Shown here: in pieces, positions 12,213-26,725 of the stretch | Position numbering within the stretch: the stretch's first letter is position 1 | How the letters are laid out: each line of letters opens with the position of its first letter | Assembly: GCA_963978895.1 (NCBI GenBank) | Contig: OZ022243.1 | Coordinates: forward strand, 2,555,677 to 2,619,676 | Length of the DNA: 64,000 bases | Reading direction: 5' to 3' | DNA from: Erpobdella octoculata | Lineage: Eukaryota > Annelida > Clitellata > Hirudinida > Erpobdellidae | Made by a program: the position numbers and the translations under genes | Notes under the pieces: model-generated | What the model was told of the DNA's origin: nothing | What the model saw: only the letters and a program-made list of their open reading frames with translations | The model's database searches: none

Positions 12213-12852
12213 AATTTCATAGGTTTCAACTGTTTGCGTTTTATATTAATAAATTAATTAAATGAATGAACAAAGTTTCTGAAGCAATTTACATTTATTT
12301 GTTTTATCATGTTTTCACATTAGTCAACCTTTAATCAAATTGTTAATAAAATAAAGCTTAGTAACTAAATAGTGTCAAAAAGCGTGTTTTGTACATAAAA
12401 AAACAAAGTTTAACAACAGTAAAATAATATAAATGCACTAATGGAGTTTTTAAACACTATCAACAACACTTTCACAAATTGTACAAAACTAAGCACTAAA
12501 AATGTTTCAAATTCTTTTAGAATTTCATGTTGAGTTAATAATTTACGCAAGTACACTACGGCGTGTCTGTCAAAAGCCGCAACATTCACTGAATAAAGAA
12601 AAGCTGGAGAAGCTTAAAAGTACTTGCAATGTCATGTTGTCATGACGCATATCAACGTGAATATTTAAAGGTTTTTAACTGTAAACAAAATGCACTAATG
12701 GTTGATAGACTACCAAAATTTGAAGAAAAAAACAATAACAGTAAATGTTGTTTGTTGAACATACAGCTTTATTAAAAACTCAAGTACTTTATAAATAATT
12801 TTTAGAAATGACAAGCAGATTGTGTAGGCCAACTTCAAGTTTAAGAACAAAC

Positions 12853-14660
12853 TCATGGAGTTACTGCCTCAGTAATGCATAATACGCATTTTAACTGGTA
12901 ACATGGGCTCCAAATCCATGTCTGATACTTGGCAATGGAATTATTAGCAGCAAAATTCATGCAGTCATTAGTAGTTGCCGAGTATTTGTAGATATTGAAA
13001 TTATCCTTGAACTCTTTAATGACACCTGGAAATGGTTTCCAAACAAATCTTGAACTTACATTATTGGTCATCAGTCTTTGTCCAGCATTCCAGAACTCAT
13101 AATAAAGAGTTACAGCATTGTGGCATATATCTGGTTTACTTCTTTCTGCCAAAACATCACATAAAATAAAGTTCGTCCTATGTAACAAAAGCTAGTAAAA
13201 AAGCTCTTAGTAGAGCACAACAGCGTCGATAAGCTACAATATAGACTCTATTAAGTTACCACAAACTTAATTTCTGATTTCATTCTATGATTAACACTTG
13301 TGGGTCAGACTTAAATTTAATTTACTGATGTTCAACTTTCAATCGCTGCCTAAAAACCCATGTTATTGGATATTAGCGGATTGAACATTTCTTCGTGGGT
13401 CATGTAAATGTACAAGGCCGCCAACCTATGTCGAGGCACTCTAGATGAGAGATGCACATGGGTTCATTTTTGGCAACCCAACCCATTCCTGATTCTACCC
13501 TACCCAGCTTGACCCACCTGAAAAGTTGAATTTGCTAATCCAACCCACAGTTGGTGTTTTTTTTCAATTATTTTTTTTATTATTATTATATACCTTAACC
13601 ACGCATGTGTCAAAAAAATTAGACCCATCCGAACCTGACCCAATCCAACCCAACCCAATCCAACCCACTGGTCAATCCAACCGATGCCCGCCTCTGCTAT
13701 AAATATTCATTTAATTGATTAAATGGTTTTGACGACGTGTTTTGTAATTTATTTAAAAAAATTAATAATAAGTGAAAGGTAATTTAAAACATTAAAAACA
13801 TGCTTTTAAGTAGCTGAAAAAATTTATAGCGACATCCTATCGTAAACAAAGTACCCCGATGAAGAAGGTTACTTACTCAAAAGATAAGTAAGATATGCAA
13901 CAATGGATGTAGACACTGTTTTATTTCCTATGTTCATTGAAGCTGGATAAATAGAACTTCCCATTCTGTTACATATGGACCTAGCATCAGACCAATTCCA
14001 CAGTCCGTATTCTGCTTTCAAGCAAACACTTGTAGAAGCATCGAATACAAAATCTCCAGGACACAAATCTGGAATATAATTAGAAATAAAATAATTTATT
14101 ACCAATAAATGTTTCTGCAGTTCAATTGATTATTTATTGAAATTAAATGTATTTATCCCATCAATGTTTTCATAATTTTAGAAATAGAACAGTTGCAGAT
14201 AATAAAAAACTGTTTTAAAAACGTTTCTTGTAATTCACAATTGTTTTAGATATTACTAAAACATTCATGTGGAATAATTAACTTTCTAACCTCTTTTCAT
14301 ATAAGCAACACAGTTTTCATTTTTAGCCACAACTTCCGAATTGAAAATATACCAGTTTGTCAAAATGTAACATCTTGAGGTGTTATAGTACTGAATCCTG
14401 TTGCATTGTGTGTCCAATCGTCGCAAGCATTCTTGAAGACATTCTTTCGCAGTAACTTTGGTCATATACTTATCAATACCTGCTCTCTGTAGACATGCTT
14501 CAATTTTGTAATGACCCCCTGTACACACTGTAGTACTGCAGAAGGCTGATTGAAAACACCATCCACAAATAATAATCAGTAAAAAAAACACTTGAAATTT
14601 TTTCAGCCAGCTTTTTGCAATTTGGAAAAACAGTTTGAATGCTCTGTTACAATTTTTCAT
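12853..14660 (-). CDS. PAN + C-type lectin-like secreted protein, family 1 copy 5
   Basis: Exons 14291..14660 (370 bases), 13877..14068 (192) and 12853..13145 (293), all phase-1 joins, donors G|GTTAGA and A|GTAAGT. Exon 1 carries a hydrophobic signal (FFLLIIICGWCFQSAFC), then PAN with TTVCTGGHYKIEACL, ECLQECLRRLDTQC and CYILTNWY. Exon 2: DLCPGDFVFDASTSVCLKAE and WNWSDARSICNRMG. Exon 3: FWNAGQRLMTNNVSSRF, DCMNFAANN, TWIWSPC....CVLC. No lesion found; predicted 284 aa. A secreted or defence lectin-like role is inferred from family only. A CCAACC-rich repeat (13.4-13.7 kb) lies in intron 2. Confidence 0.87.
13440..13702. mobile_element. CCAACC-rich element with hAT-like ends
   Basis: A degenerate repeat of ACCCAACCC / AATCCAACCC words. 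The left end reads GAGAGATGCACATGGGTT; the complement of the right end reads CAGAGGCGGGCATCGGTTGG. These are related inverted ends, but no convincing 8-base target duplication is visible. Confidence 0.4.
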
Positions 14661-15899
14661 TTTTTTAAATTTTTTAAAAATAAAGCAGATTTTATATATA
14701 ATTAGATAATAATAGCTAATAATTAAATAAATGTATTTTTATTATTTTTTTTGTGCCTGCAAAGTTTTCTTGACTGTAGAGACAAATTGGATGATTTTAA
14801 TTACAGATTTCAATTAAAATCTTTTTTATTAAACGAAAACTTTAATGCAACATCCCTTGGCAACACTGAAGATTGTGACTGTTTTGCCTTTTTCTGCATA
14901 ACTTATAAACAGTAATTTTAAGTTCATTTTTTCTGGAAAGTAATTAGTATCCTACATGAGTTTTTCTATCAAAAGGCTCAAAACATTCTTTAGAGCATTA
15001 AACAAATTAACTGAATCATTCATTTTTTTATTTTCAACATCTATACAATGAACTACTTATTAACTTAATGGTAAGTGCTTTTATTTAACGACCATTAATT
15101 CAACTCTCAATACAAGGTTCTTGCAAATTATAAACAAACAAAATAGTAATTTAAAAAGAACATATTTGAAGTACACAAACTCTTAAGTGCTGTTTTATTG
15201 ACGTAATTTTGTTCTAATCGTGCTTTGCTCTAAGTTTTCAGCTAACTGACAAAACCTTAAAAACGTACAATTTTGTTTTAAACAACGAAAGAAATACAAC
15301 TAAACAGAGAGAAATGCACCTATTATAAAAAAAACTTGTGGTAACATTTGATTTTCAAGGGCTAAAAATGTTAGGATAATACATGTCAGCTGTTTTTTTA
15401 TGAAAATTTGATCATTTATAATAATTTAACCTTGACAAATTTCCATTAAATTGTTTAGGAAGAATTGTATTAAATTTCTACAAAGTCAGAATATTGTTAA
15501 AGTGTTTTTAATTTTTATTTTCATACTACACAGATAAACACGCCAACAACAAAATATCAGAAACGCTTGTTTAAAACTACTTTGTCTAATGGGCTTTTAA
15601 TTTTCAGTTCACATTTTCGGTATAATATTTTAAAACATAATTTAGTTCCATTGTTCCTAAGCGTCTAGTTGAAGAAATAAAATAAAAGACAACTTTTAAA
15701 TGACGTTATTATTAGTGCAAAAGCATTGTGAGTAGCAATCAAAACAGCCAAAACATGATGGTCGCGCGTTTTTAAACGAATTGTAAAGCGATGAGAAAAA
15801 TACGAGCTTGAAATAGTAAAAATTTAAATGAAACGCACCAAATCACTTTTATTGGCAGAACTTGAACATCCTTGTGAGAGATGTTGGTCTATAATGTTT
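14661..15899. other. AT-rich upstream region of copy 5
   Basis: No exon or RNA gene recognised. It should contain the copy 5 promoter, but no clear TATA element could be assigned. Confidence 0.4.
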
Positions 15900-16232
15900 G
15901 ACGTGTTGGCCTAGTGATTTAGACACCGGTTTGGATATCCGGAATACCCGGGTTTGATTCTTAGTTCGGGCACGTAATTTCCTTGAGCAAGAAACTCATA
16001 TGTGCTCACGTCAACTCAGCGTCTTATTCTATAGTGGTCGATAAATGAGTACCAACTTAACTTTGGTTGAGGGGTTAAAGTCCTTTGTGCACTTGTGGAG
16101 CTAGCGTGTAATATGTGGCGCTGCCAGTGGCGTTGTAAACACTGCACACGCCGCTGCAAGCTGACAACATTATAAAATGACCACTGGTTTTTCATGTAAG
16201 TGGCACTCAAAAATGAATTTACATACTTAACT
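15900..16232 (+). mobile_element. tRNA-derived SINE, family A copy 2
   Basis: The same head and body as 5626-5985: TTGGCCTAGTGATTTAGAC at 15905, B-box-like GGTTTGATTCTTAGTTCG, TGTGCTCACGTCAACTCAGCG at 16001, and the end GTAAGTGGCACTCAAAAATG. The two copies differ by substitutions and small indels. Confidence 0.75.
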
Positions 16233-16475
16233 CAACTTAATCAATCCATTTATTATTTTTCTTGATTATAAATTTTGCATTTTTCCAATGCTAAAGTATT
16301 GCAGGTTTTCGAATTTAGCAGTTTTTAGATCAAATACCAGCAAAAACATATTGAAAACACAAAAAATAAATAAATGAAGTGTTTCTCAAACATCAATAAT
16401 TGGATCCATGTTACTTTTAAGCAGTTTCACACACTAAGCGAAAAAAAGTTGTTTATTGAGATTTTGCATTTCAGC

Positions 16476-16781
<306 letters not shown>

Positions 16782-17376
16782 AGTTTTAAGAGTTGCTTTG
16801 AAGATATGGTTTACCAAGTTGTCATGTCATTACTACACGGTAAACAAAACGTACCCATGATCAGTTTACCGTTACACAGATTGTTGATCTAAAGTGTACA
16901 AATTAAAAAAGTGAACACATATGAAGTTTATTAAGGAAAAAAAATAGAAACATTTTGAGTGCTCGGCTTGAAAAAGATAAACATATTTCTAGAGTTTCAG
17001 TTGAAATAGTTATTTGACACTTTTTTGTTAATAGTTTGTTAAATTAGTAGTAAAAAAGCAATACGAAAATGTTTTTATGACGTTTTTATTAAAACTACAA
17101 GCAAGATTTGCATGTTTGTAAAAATGATTAAGTACAATAAAATGTTAAGCATGACATTTGGCAAACAAGATATAAAAAACGCACGACATCACTTGCAATG
17201 ACATTACTCAAGCATCAACAGTTTTTTTCTTCTAAATAATATAAATAATTAAGTTTATTTTGTATTGTCTGTTAGTACAGGTCTTTCAAATAAGAGTTCT
17301 TGAAAAAATAAACACATACAATATAAGTTATTTTTAAATATTTTATACGTCAAATAGCTCAATTTCACGTACAGGT

Positions 17377-19074
17377 TTATTGCAGTGCTGCTTCAGTTAT
17401 ACATACAACGCATTTTAATTCGCTGCATGAGGCCCAATTCCATGGTTGATACATAGCTTTTGTAATAATTTCCAGAAAAATCCATGCAGTCGCCAGGAGC
17501 TAGCCTTGTCTTGTAGATGCTGAAGCTATCCATAAATTCTTCAATGACGTCAGGAAATGGTTTCCAAACAAATCTTGTACTCGTATTGCCTGGTATTAAT
17601 CTTTGTCCTGCGTTCCAGAACTCATTTTTGAGAGTTACAGGATTATAACATGCATCTGCTTTGTTTCCTTCTACAAAAACGTATATTTATAATAAAATTA
17701 GCGGGGTTACCCGGGGTTGCTCTGGGTTTTCAGAAGTTTTTTTTATCGTTTTTCTCTTTTGCTCCCGTTTCCTTCCCTGCTTGCTCTCCCGTTTCCGGTC
17801 GCATTCCCGTTCCCGTTCCCGCTCACGCTTGCTTTCCCTTTCCCGTTCCCGCTCGGGCTCATATGTTTTTTTCCACTCTTTTCTAACTTCTTTTTGCCCA
17901 TAAAACGTAAAATAGATTTGCTAAAAGTTGTTTGAAACCTTTAAACGTTGTTACGTAAACTAAATTTAAATTGTATTACGCAATTACCTTTGATGGTCGT
18001 ACATAGACACTTTTGACCTGGACAGTTTTTTGGCCCCCACTGAACCGGGGGATCGGAGTAGAGAGTGCCAATTTTTTAACTTTCTCCCCCTGTATGAAAA
18101 CTACCTCCTGAAAACTACTACACAGCTTAAAAAACGCTATATTTATTTCAACTGCTTAGCAATTATCTGCTGTATTTTTTGTGGTTGCTGGGAATTTTTT
18201 GTGTCAGAAATATATTTTAAAAAAATACAACAAATTTCATTTAACAAACTAAAAAATCACACACTTTTTAAACTTTTGTAAAAGACACTTACTCAAAAGA
18301 TAAGTGAGATAGTTAACAATGTCATCAACCAGTGATATATTTCCTATGTTAATTGGTGCTGGAAATACAGAATCTCCCATTTTGTTGCAAATATTTCTGG
18401 CATCAGTCCAATTCCACTGTCCGTATTCTGCTTTGAAGCACATACTTGATTTAGGCAGGAATGTAAATTTTTCAGGACACAAACCTGTTAAAATATTATA
18501 GTCATCTTAATTGCGTTTACCGTCATATTAATTAAAAATTAAGTATAATTATATTGCATTTTAAGTATTTGAAAATAAAAAAAAATTAAAAAGCTGTTTT
18601 CAATAACTTTTTATTTAAAATAAACTAAATATTTGATATATGTGCTTTGAAGAAAAAATGTATATTAATTAATTTGTAAATTTACGTAACAGACTCAACA
18701 CTTTAACCTCTTTTTACATAAGCAACACAGTTTTCATTTGCCGCTACTTTTTCTGGATAAGGAATATACCAATCCGTCAATATGTAACATTTCGAGGTAT
18801 TATAGTAATGAATTCTGTTGCATTGTGTGTCCAGTCGTTGCAAGCATTGTTTAAGACATTGTTTCGCAGATACTCTTATCCCAGGTCTAGTTGCTGCTGC
18901 TCGCAGACATGGTTCAATCTTGTAATGAGCCCCTGTAAACACTGTAGTACTGCAGAAGGCTGACGGAAAACACCAGCCACAAATGACAATCAACAGAAGA
19001 AACACTTGAAGTTTGTTGATCCATTTTTCAGAAACTTGAAAAAAACTTTTGAGTTTGCTGATGAAATTTTTCAT
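17377..19074 (-). pseudogene. PAN + CTLD gene, family 1 copy 6, frameshifted in exon 3
   Basis: Exons 18708..19074 (367), 18293..18484 (192) and 17377..17670. Exons 1 and 2 are open with good phase-1 splice sites. Exon 1 has lost the first PAN cysteine (TTVF instead of TTVC). Exon 3 starts well (ADACYNPVTLKNEFWNAGQR) but has a one-base insertion near 17457-17465, after GDCMDFSGNYYK. The frame then runs off the closing motif, which is still readable in the next frame (YQPWNWASC, ELKCVVCITEAALQ, stop). A Helitron-like fragment sits in intron 2 (17698-18110). A missing conserved cysteine plus a frameshift suggest a recently inactivated copy; a sequencing error in the A-run is the alternative. 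Confidence 0.75.
17698..18110 (-). mobile_element. Helitron-like fragment (family H1) in intron 2 of copy 6
   Basis: Read on the minus strand it ends ...CCCCGCTAA|T at 17698, the CTRR|T terminus expected of Helitrons. It carries the GGGAACGGGAGC-type minisatellite and the CCAAAAAAC...GTCTATGTACGACCATC block also found at 29735-31146. Its 5' end is truncated. Confidence 0.6.
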
Positions 19075-19441
19075 TTTTTGAATCTACAAAATCATTGTCA
19101 TAATTGAATTACTGCAAATAGTTATTCACTGTATTGTAATTTTTTGATTAATTTTATGATTGAATAGTTTTTTTTATTCATTCATTTATTGAGCACCAAC
19201 ATAAGTATTAAACTTAAACAAAAGAAAATAACCAAAACGACAAGAAAAATATAGTACCAACATTTCAAAGAAAAGAAAAAAATTGATCAGGAATAAGGTG
19301 CCCAAAGGTACGTCCAAAGGGAATTCCTTACAAAAAGAACCAAAATGAGTGGGTTGAGTTAAGACATTTCAAATAGTAGTTCAATTAACTTATCAAGGAA
19401 GAGACTGAAATTGGTATGCTATGGTAATAGGTATTGAGCAG

Positions 19442-19850
19442 TTATGAGTGAGACAATAATAAATAAGATTTCAGAGCTTGCTTAAATAACGAAATACGTT
19501 TTAAGGAGGAGACAGATATTGGAATGTTTGAATAAATACGAGGGACAGAGCATTTAATAGAGAATGTTTTAAGCGTTGTCCGAGCAAAATCCGTTCGAAA
19601 ACAGCGACCGGGGCGCAGATCATAGGAATGAACATCAGATAATTTTACAAACCTGTTATCGAATGATGAGGGTAATATAAAATTATCATATTTATACATG
19701 AAAATGCCAGTTTGGAAGAAATTAATCTGATAAATATTAAGAATGTTGTTGTTAGCCATTTGAATTTTACAAGACGATGTGGGAGGCATGTGAAAAATAA
19801 TTCGAATAATTCGCTTTTGCAAAATGTGAATAGTTTTTGTTGAATACTTA
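19442..19850 (-). mobile_element. LINE (non-LTR retrotransposon) C-terminal fragment
   Basis: The minus-strand frame includes QKRIIRIIF, NILNIYQINFFQTGIFMYKY, DVHSYDLR, TLKTFSIKCSVPRIYSNIP and LFKQALKSYLL, ordered as in the region after the reverse-transcriptase domain of CR1-type LINEs. It is 5' truncated. The element type is my reading of motif order. Confidence 0.6.
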
Positions 19851-20430
19851 AAAAAACGTAAGCAAAACTAAATTTATTTTTTTATCTAGATTGCAAAATC
19901 AAATAGTTCATTCGAAACTACAAAAATTTAATTTAAAAATTACGTTTGCTTTAAAAATATATAAACACTTTAACATGAAATGATATTGAATTACTAACGT
20001 TTGTAATTTTACTGCTTCATCCAGAAGAACGTAAGAGCATTAACTGTGTGTGGGTCGCTTTATAGAGTACTCAGTTACAATAGGTAATAGCAATTTTGTT
20101 TATTTTTCTCTCTGAATTATTTCTACGCTATGAACGGTAATTCAAATGTCAGCAAACGGATATTGACTAAAACTAAATATGAACCAAAATTTGAGTTTCT
20201 GCGTTGCAAATTTAAATGCACCAACTTAAGTTTATATCTTTTTGTTAAACTGAATTCAATTTGTTTTCAATTTTTCACGCAAAATTTTACTCTAAATGTA
20301 TAAAATAAAAGTTTCGAACATACGGACATTTGCTTTTGAATGTACTAAGTATAAAATAAAACTTTATTTATTATGAAAACAAAGTTGTACCGAATACAAG
20401 AGTGTGTAAACAAGTTCTCTTGGGTTTCCG

Positions 20431-20780
<350 letters not shown>

Positions 20781-21839
20781 TTATATAGCGTCAGAAAAGT
20801 CTGAAGCTAGTTTTGAAATAATGAGTCTTAAGTTTAGATTTAAAAATATTGACGTTTGGAAAGTCCCTAATATACGGAGGAAGAGAGTTCCAAACGGTTG
20901 GGGCGACAATTTCATACTTATCTTATTTCTGTCTATTATTGTTTGATTTTTGTGGTTTGTTTGTTTGTTTCTGCTGTACTAGCTCGTTTTTAACACACAA
21001 GAAAAAAAATAATATTGAAGCTTTAGTACAAACCGAAGAGTTTGTTTTGAATAAAATGCTGTTTTCAGTAAAATTTGTGGATGTATTTAATAAAATGTTT
21101 TTGTAGAGTTCCAATGTTTTTCAACTCTTTAAACAAACATAATAATATTAGAATGAACGTTTTATAAATGTTTATTTGAAAACAGACAAAATTTAAAAAA
21201 CAAATTTCAAAGTATGTTTTCATAATTTTGTATGTTTATTTTACAACTTTGAGATTAAAGTTTTTTAATAAAAAAAATTAAACAAAGTTGAAATTTTTTA
21301 TTAAAACTAAAATTTTCTATTATTAGCAATTTATTCAAAAAAATACAAACTGCTGTTGCAAATATTAAACAGAATTTGCTAGCACTTTTCATTTCTAAAA
21401 AAAAATATTGATTTTTACTGTAAAAATTGCAATATTTTTTTCTATTTAATTGTGTTTATTTTTCTAATGTAAAACTTAAAGAAACAAACGGTGAAAATAT
21501 ACCACACTAATTTGTTATTATGAAAACAAAGTTGTATCAGATACAAAGGTATCTGAAAACAAAGGTATTATGAAAACAAAGTTGTATCAGATACAAAGGT
21601 GAGTGAACAAGTTCGCTTGGGTTTCCGATAATTGTCTAGTTCGTGCGGAAGTTTCATATTTGTTGTTTGGTTTGCGTGGTTTGTTTGTTTGTTTTTGTTG
21701 TACTAGCTTGTTTCTAATGATTGTCTCAAAGAGATTTTTTGTGGAAATGACTAACTAGCTCTGTACTAATGTGGCCTACACAATTGATTATATAAAAGTG
21801 TTTTTTTAAAAACTGTGTTTATTGATTCACTTTCTAAGC

Positions 21840-22160
21840 TCACTATCAACAACAGTTTTAAAATTTTTCAAAAACTAAACACTGAAAATTTTCCAAATTC
21901 TTTTAAAACTTCTTGTTGAGTTAATAATTTACGCAAGTACACTACGACGTGTCTAACAAAACCTTCAACATTCGCTGAATAATAAAACACTCGAATAGCC
22001 TAAAAGTACTTGCAATGTCTTGTTGTCACGACGCTTGGTAGCGTGAAAATTTAACCGTAAACAAAAATGCACTAATGTTGATAGAATACCATAAAAATAT
22101 GTTGTTTGGCAAACATAAAACTGTACTGAAAACTCAAGTACTTTAAAATAATTTTAAGAA
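21840..22160 (-). repeat. Paralogous flank of a lost lectin exon 3
   Basis: Shares long words with 12450-12820: GAGTTAATAATTTACGCAAG, AAAAGTACTTGCAATGTC, AAAACTCAAGTACTTTA and AGAAATGAC. In copy 5 this block directly precedes the stop-codon side of exon 3; here no exon follows. Confidence 0.65.
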
Positions 22161-22892
22161 ATGACCAGCAGTGAAATACTATATATATTTATTTATGCTG
22201 ATCATTCAAACGCTCTGTTTATACTTTTTTTATCTAGATTATGCAAACACCTTGTTTTATTGAGCAAATTTGCAAAAACAGTTTAACTTATTTCTATTTA
22301 ACAGAAACAAAATATGAACTGAAATGTAAGTTTCAGCGTTGCAAATTTAAATGCACCAAATTTTTAGTTCATATATTTTTGTTAAACTGAATTCAATTTA
22401 TTTTTAATTCTTACGCAAAATTTTACTCTAAATGTATTTAAAAAAAGTTTTGAACATGCGAACCTTTGCTTTTGAATGCACTAATTATAAAATGATGTTT
22501 TAATTTTTATCCTCTCTGAGCTTAAAAACAATATTTATTTATTATGAAAACAAAGTTGTATCAATTACAAGCACTTCTATGCTCCTGTATCCTCCGATGT
22601 CGGTGTAGTGTAGAAAGCTGAAAATGTAACCATCGTTGGCCTGTAATTTTATAGAGCGCATTATAACTTCTCCGCACATTTTTTAGGTTTTCGCGTTTGA
22701 GACTAAACATCTGGCTTTTAAATTATTTACTAAAAATTATATTGATTATTTCGCAATTATACAAAACAGCAACAGTTATACTGTAGTGAGCCACATTTAT
22801 ACACGCACACACACGTTGGTTGTTACAGGTGAGCGCTCCTAAGCTCGCTTAGCTCGCGCTAGCTAGTAGGATATTTTTTTGTAGGTTAGCGA

Positions 22893-23012
22893 AAAGAGTT
22901 AGTTAACCCCGCGAGACACTCAACCTGAGCTATGCGTGTAAACTCCTTGCTTAAAAGGGAGCTACGATGGTGACGCCGGTGAGATTCGAACCGCCGACCT
23001 ATAAGCAACCTT
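22893..23012 (-). mobile_element. tRNA-derived SINE (family B), truncated
   Basis: The minus strand has the B-box GGCGGTTCGAATCTCACCGG, the linker GGAGTTTACACGC and the end word GCGGGGTTAACTAACTC. The A-box half is missing. Confidence 0.6.
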
Positions 23013-23439
23013 TTCACCTTTCGCGACTTCTTCTTCTTTGTTGTTTTCGTCGCTCTCGTCGTTCTCGTTGTCCGCCATATTTACTAGTTAAGCCTCGAGT
23101 TCGAACTTTGTTTTCATTTCCTTTTGCCACTGATTTTGTTTTTAATGATCCAGCAGAAATGCAGTAGGTATGGTAATTTCTTTTATAAATAAATTTTCGC
23201 TAACGAAAAACAATTTTTTTTTCAGATTGTTTGGGGTTTTAAACATTTAGGACTTAGAAATCATGACATATGCGATTTTTGATGTTTTCTAAACTTTGAA
23301 TTAACCATATTACCAATATTGTCCTCCAAAACCTACCCATATAAATCTATTTGACTAACTATAAGTTTCTTGCAGAAGAAACCGAAACTAATGTATATGT
23401 CGTAGTTCTCTAATTCTCAAATATGAGTTAGTGAAAGAA

Positions 23440-23585
23440 TTTAGTTAACTCCACCTCCACGAGTCACTGGACATGAGCAATGTGAATAAACTCCTTGGAA
23501 GCTCGTAACGCTGGTGAGATTTGAACCGCCGACCATAGGCCGACTGACGAGCGCTTTAACACATTACCACCAGCGCCTTTCCACT
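23440..23585 (-). mobile_element. tRNA-derived SINE (family B), with A and B boxes
   Basis: The minus strand runs GGCGCTGGTGGTAATGTG (A-box region), GGTCGGCGGTTCAAATCTC (B-box) and GGAGTTTATTCAC (linker), then GGAGTTAACTAAA. It is the most complete family B copy in the window. Confidence 0.65.
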
Positions 23586-24205
23586 TGCTGTATTCTTAAT
23601 TCGTCTACAAATTTGAGACATTTAAGGGTACTGTTTACCAGTTTAGTCATGAATTTTTTCCAGTTTTGTCTTTAAATTAAATAAAAGAAAACTATAATTA
23701 GTTATTTTGGTTATTTCTGCGATTCAGAAAAAGCGATTTTTTTAGTGCTGACGGACTTGCGTACTAGCGTCCAGCTCTGATTCCAAGCATATCGACGCAT
23801 AAATTGAGTATAGCAAATTTGATTAAAGATTTGAACCTAGAGTCATATATAAAGTAAGAAAATGTACAGGTTGTTAAACCATACTTGAGGTTTGATATTT
23901 GGATGGTTATTGTCTGCAATTTACTGTAAAAGTAACACGAGAGCATTTTTAGTGTGTTCTATTAGAGCTTAATAATTGACGGGTAACGGGCATACCCGCA
24001 AGTGAAGAGACCACGGATATGCCATTTTACCCGCGCGGTCGGGTCGCATATGGGTATGAAAACAAAATTGACGGACTGGGTACGGATTTTGTCTGATCCG
24101 AGCAGCCCTAGTTTGAACGCCAATAGAGATTTCAATAAATGAATGTCAACACATAATTTAAAAAATATTTTTTATCAGTTTGTTAGTTTATTTTAACGTA
24201 GAGTT

Positions 24206-26152
<1,947 letters not shown>

Positions 26153-26637
26153 TTTTCTAAATTTAAAATGATTTAGTAATTTAGTTTTTATAATTTTCAA
26201 TGTTTTAAATCAAATTAATTCTAACTTGTTTTAAAGACCTAACATTAATTATTCCAACAAATTACGTAAAATTTAATTTTGAACTGGAAGTAATTTCATA
26301 TGATGAATCAGCAAGTTTTACCAATTTTGTTTTCAAAGATGCAGGACAGCAAAAATGCTGCGAAATTATTTTATTTTTATAAATAAATTGTTGCTAACCA
26401 AAACACTGGTTTTGTTGTCTCTTTGTGTTTTTGAAATATTTCAAAATTAGACATTTTTGACATTTAAAACTCTTGAAGCTAAAGAAATTTCATATTAGCA
26501 CTAAGACGTTATTGTTGAAATTTAGTTAAGCAACCGTGGCTGATGCATGGGTTCGTACAAGAAACGTTTATCAAGCAGATATGTCGGTTTATGGATTAAA
26601 TGCACTCAATGAAGTTTGTTTTAAATTCAAGTGAACG

Positions 26638-26725
26638 GAGTTAGTTAACCCCGCGAGACACTCCACCTGAGCAATGCGAGTAAACTCCTTGCTTAAGGGG
26701 GCTACTTGGGTGCACCACGCCACAT
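26638..26725 (-). mobile_element. SINE family B tail fragment
   Basis: Shares GAGTTAGTTAACCCCGCGAG and AAACTCCTTGCTTAA with the copy at 22893. The tRNA-like head is absent. Confidence 0.5.

Larger units (their letters stand above)
20781..24205. other. Repeat-rich spacer between copies 6 and 7
   Basis: Holds repeated 50-60 base words around 20371/21518/22542, SINE remnants at 22.9 and 23.5 kb, a GGGTA/ACCCG-rich segment at 23.98-24.11 kb, and a stretch at 21840-22160 that matches 12450-12820 (the sequence beside copy 5 exon 3) without any lectin exon next to it. No coding exon seen. Confidence 0.5.

Noticed and set aside
22967..23167. Open frame starting MVTPVRFEPPTYKQPF
   Set aside because: Its start lies in a SINE (antisense B-box) and it shows no domain.
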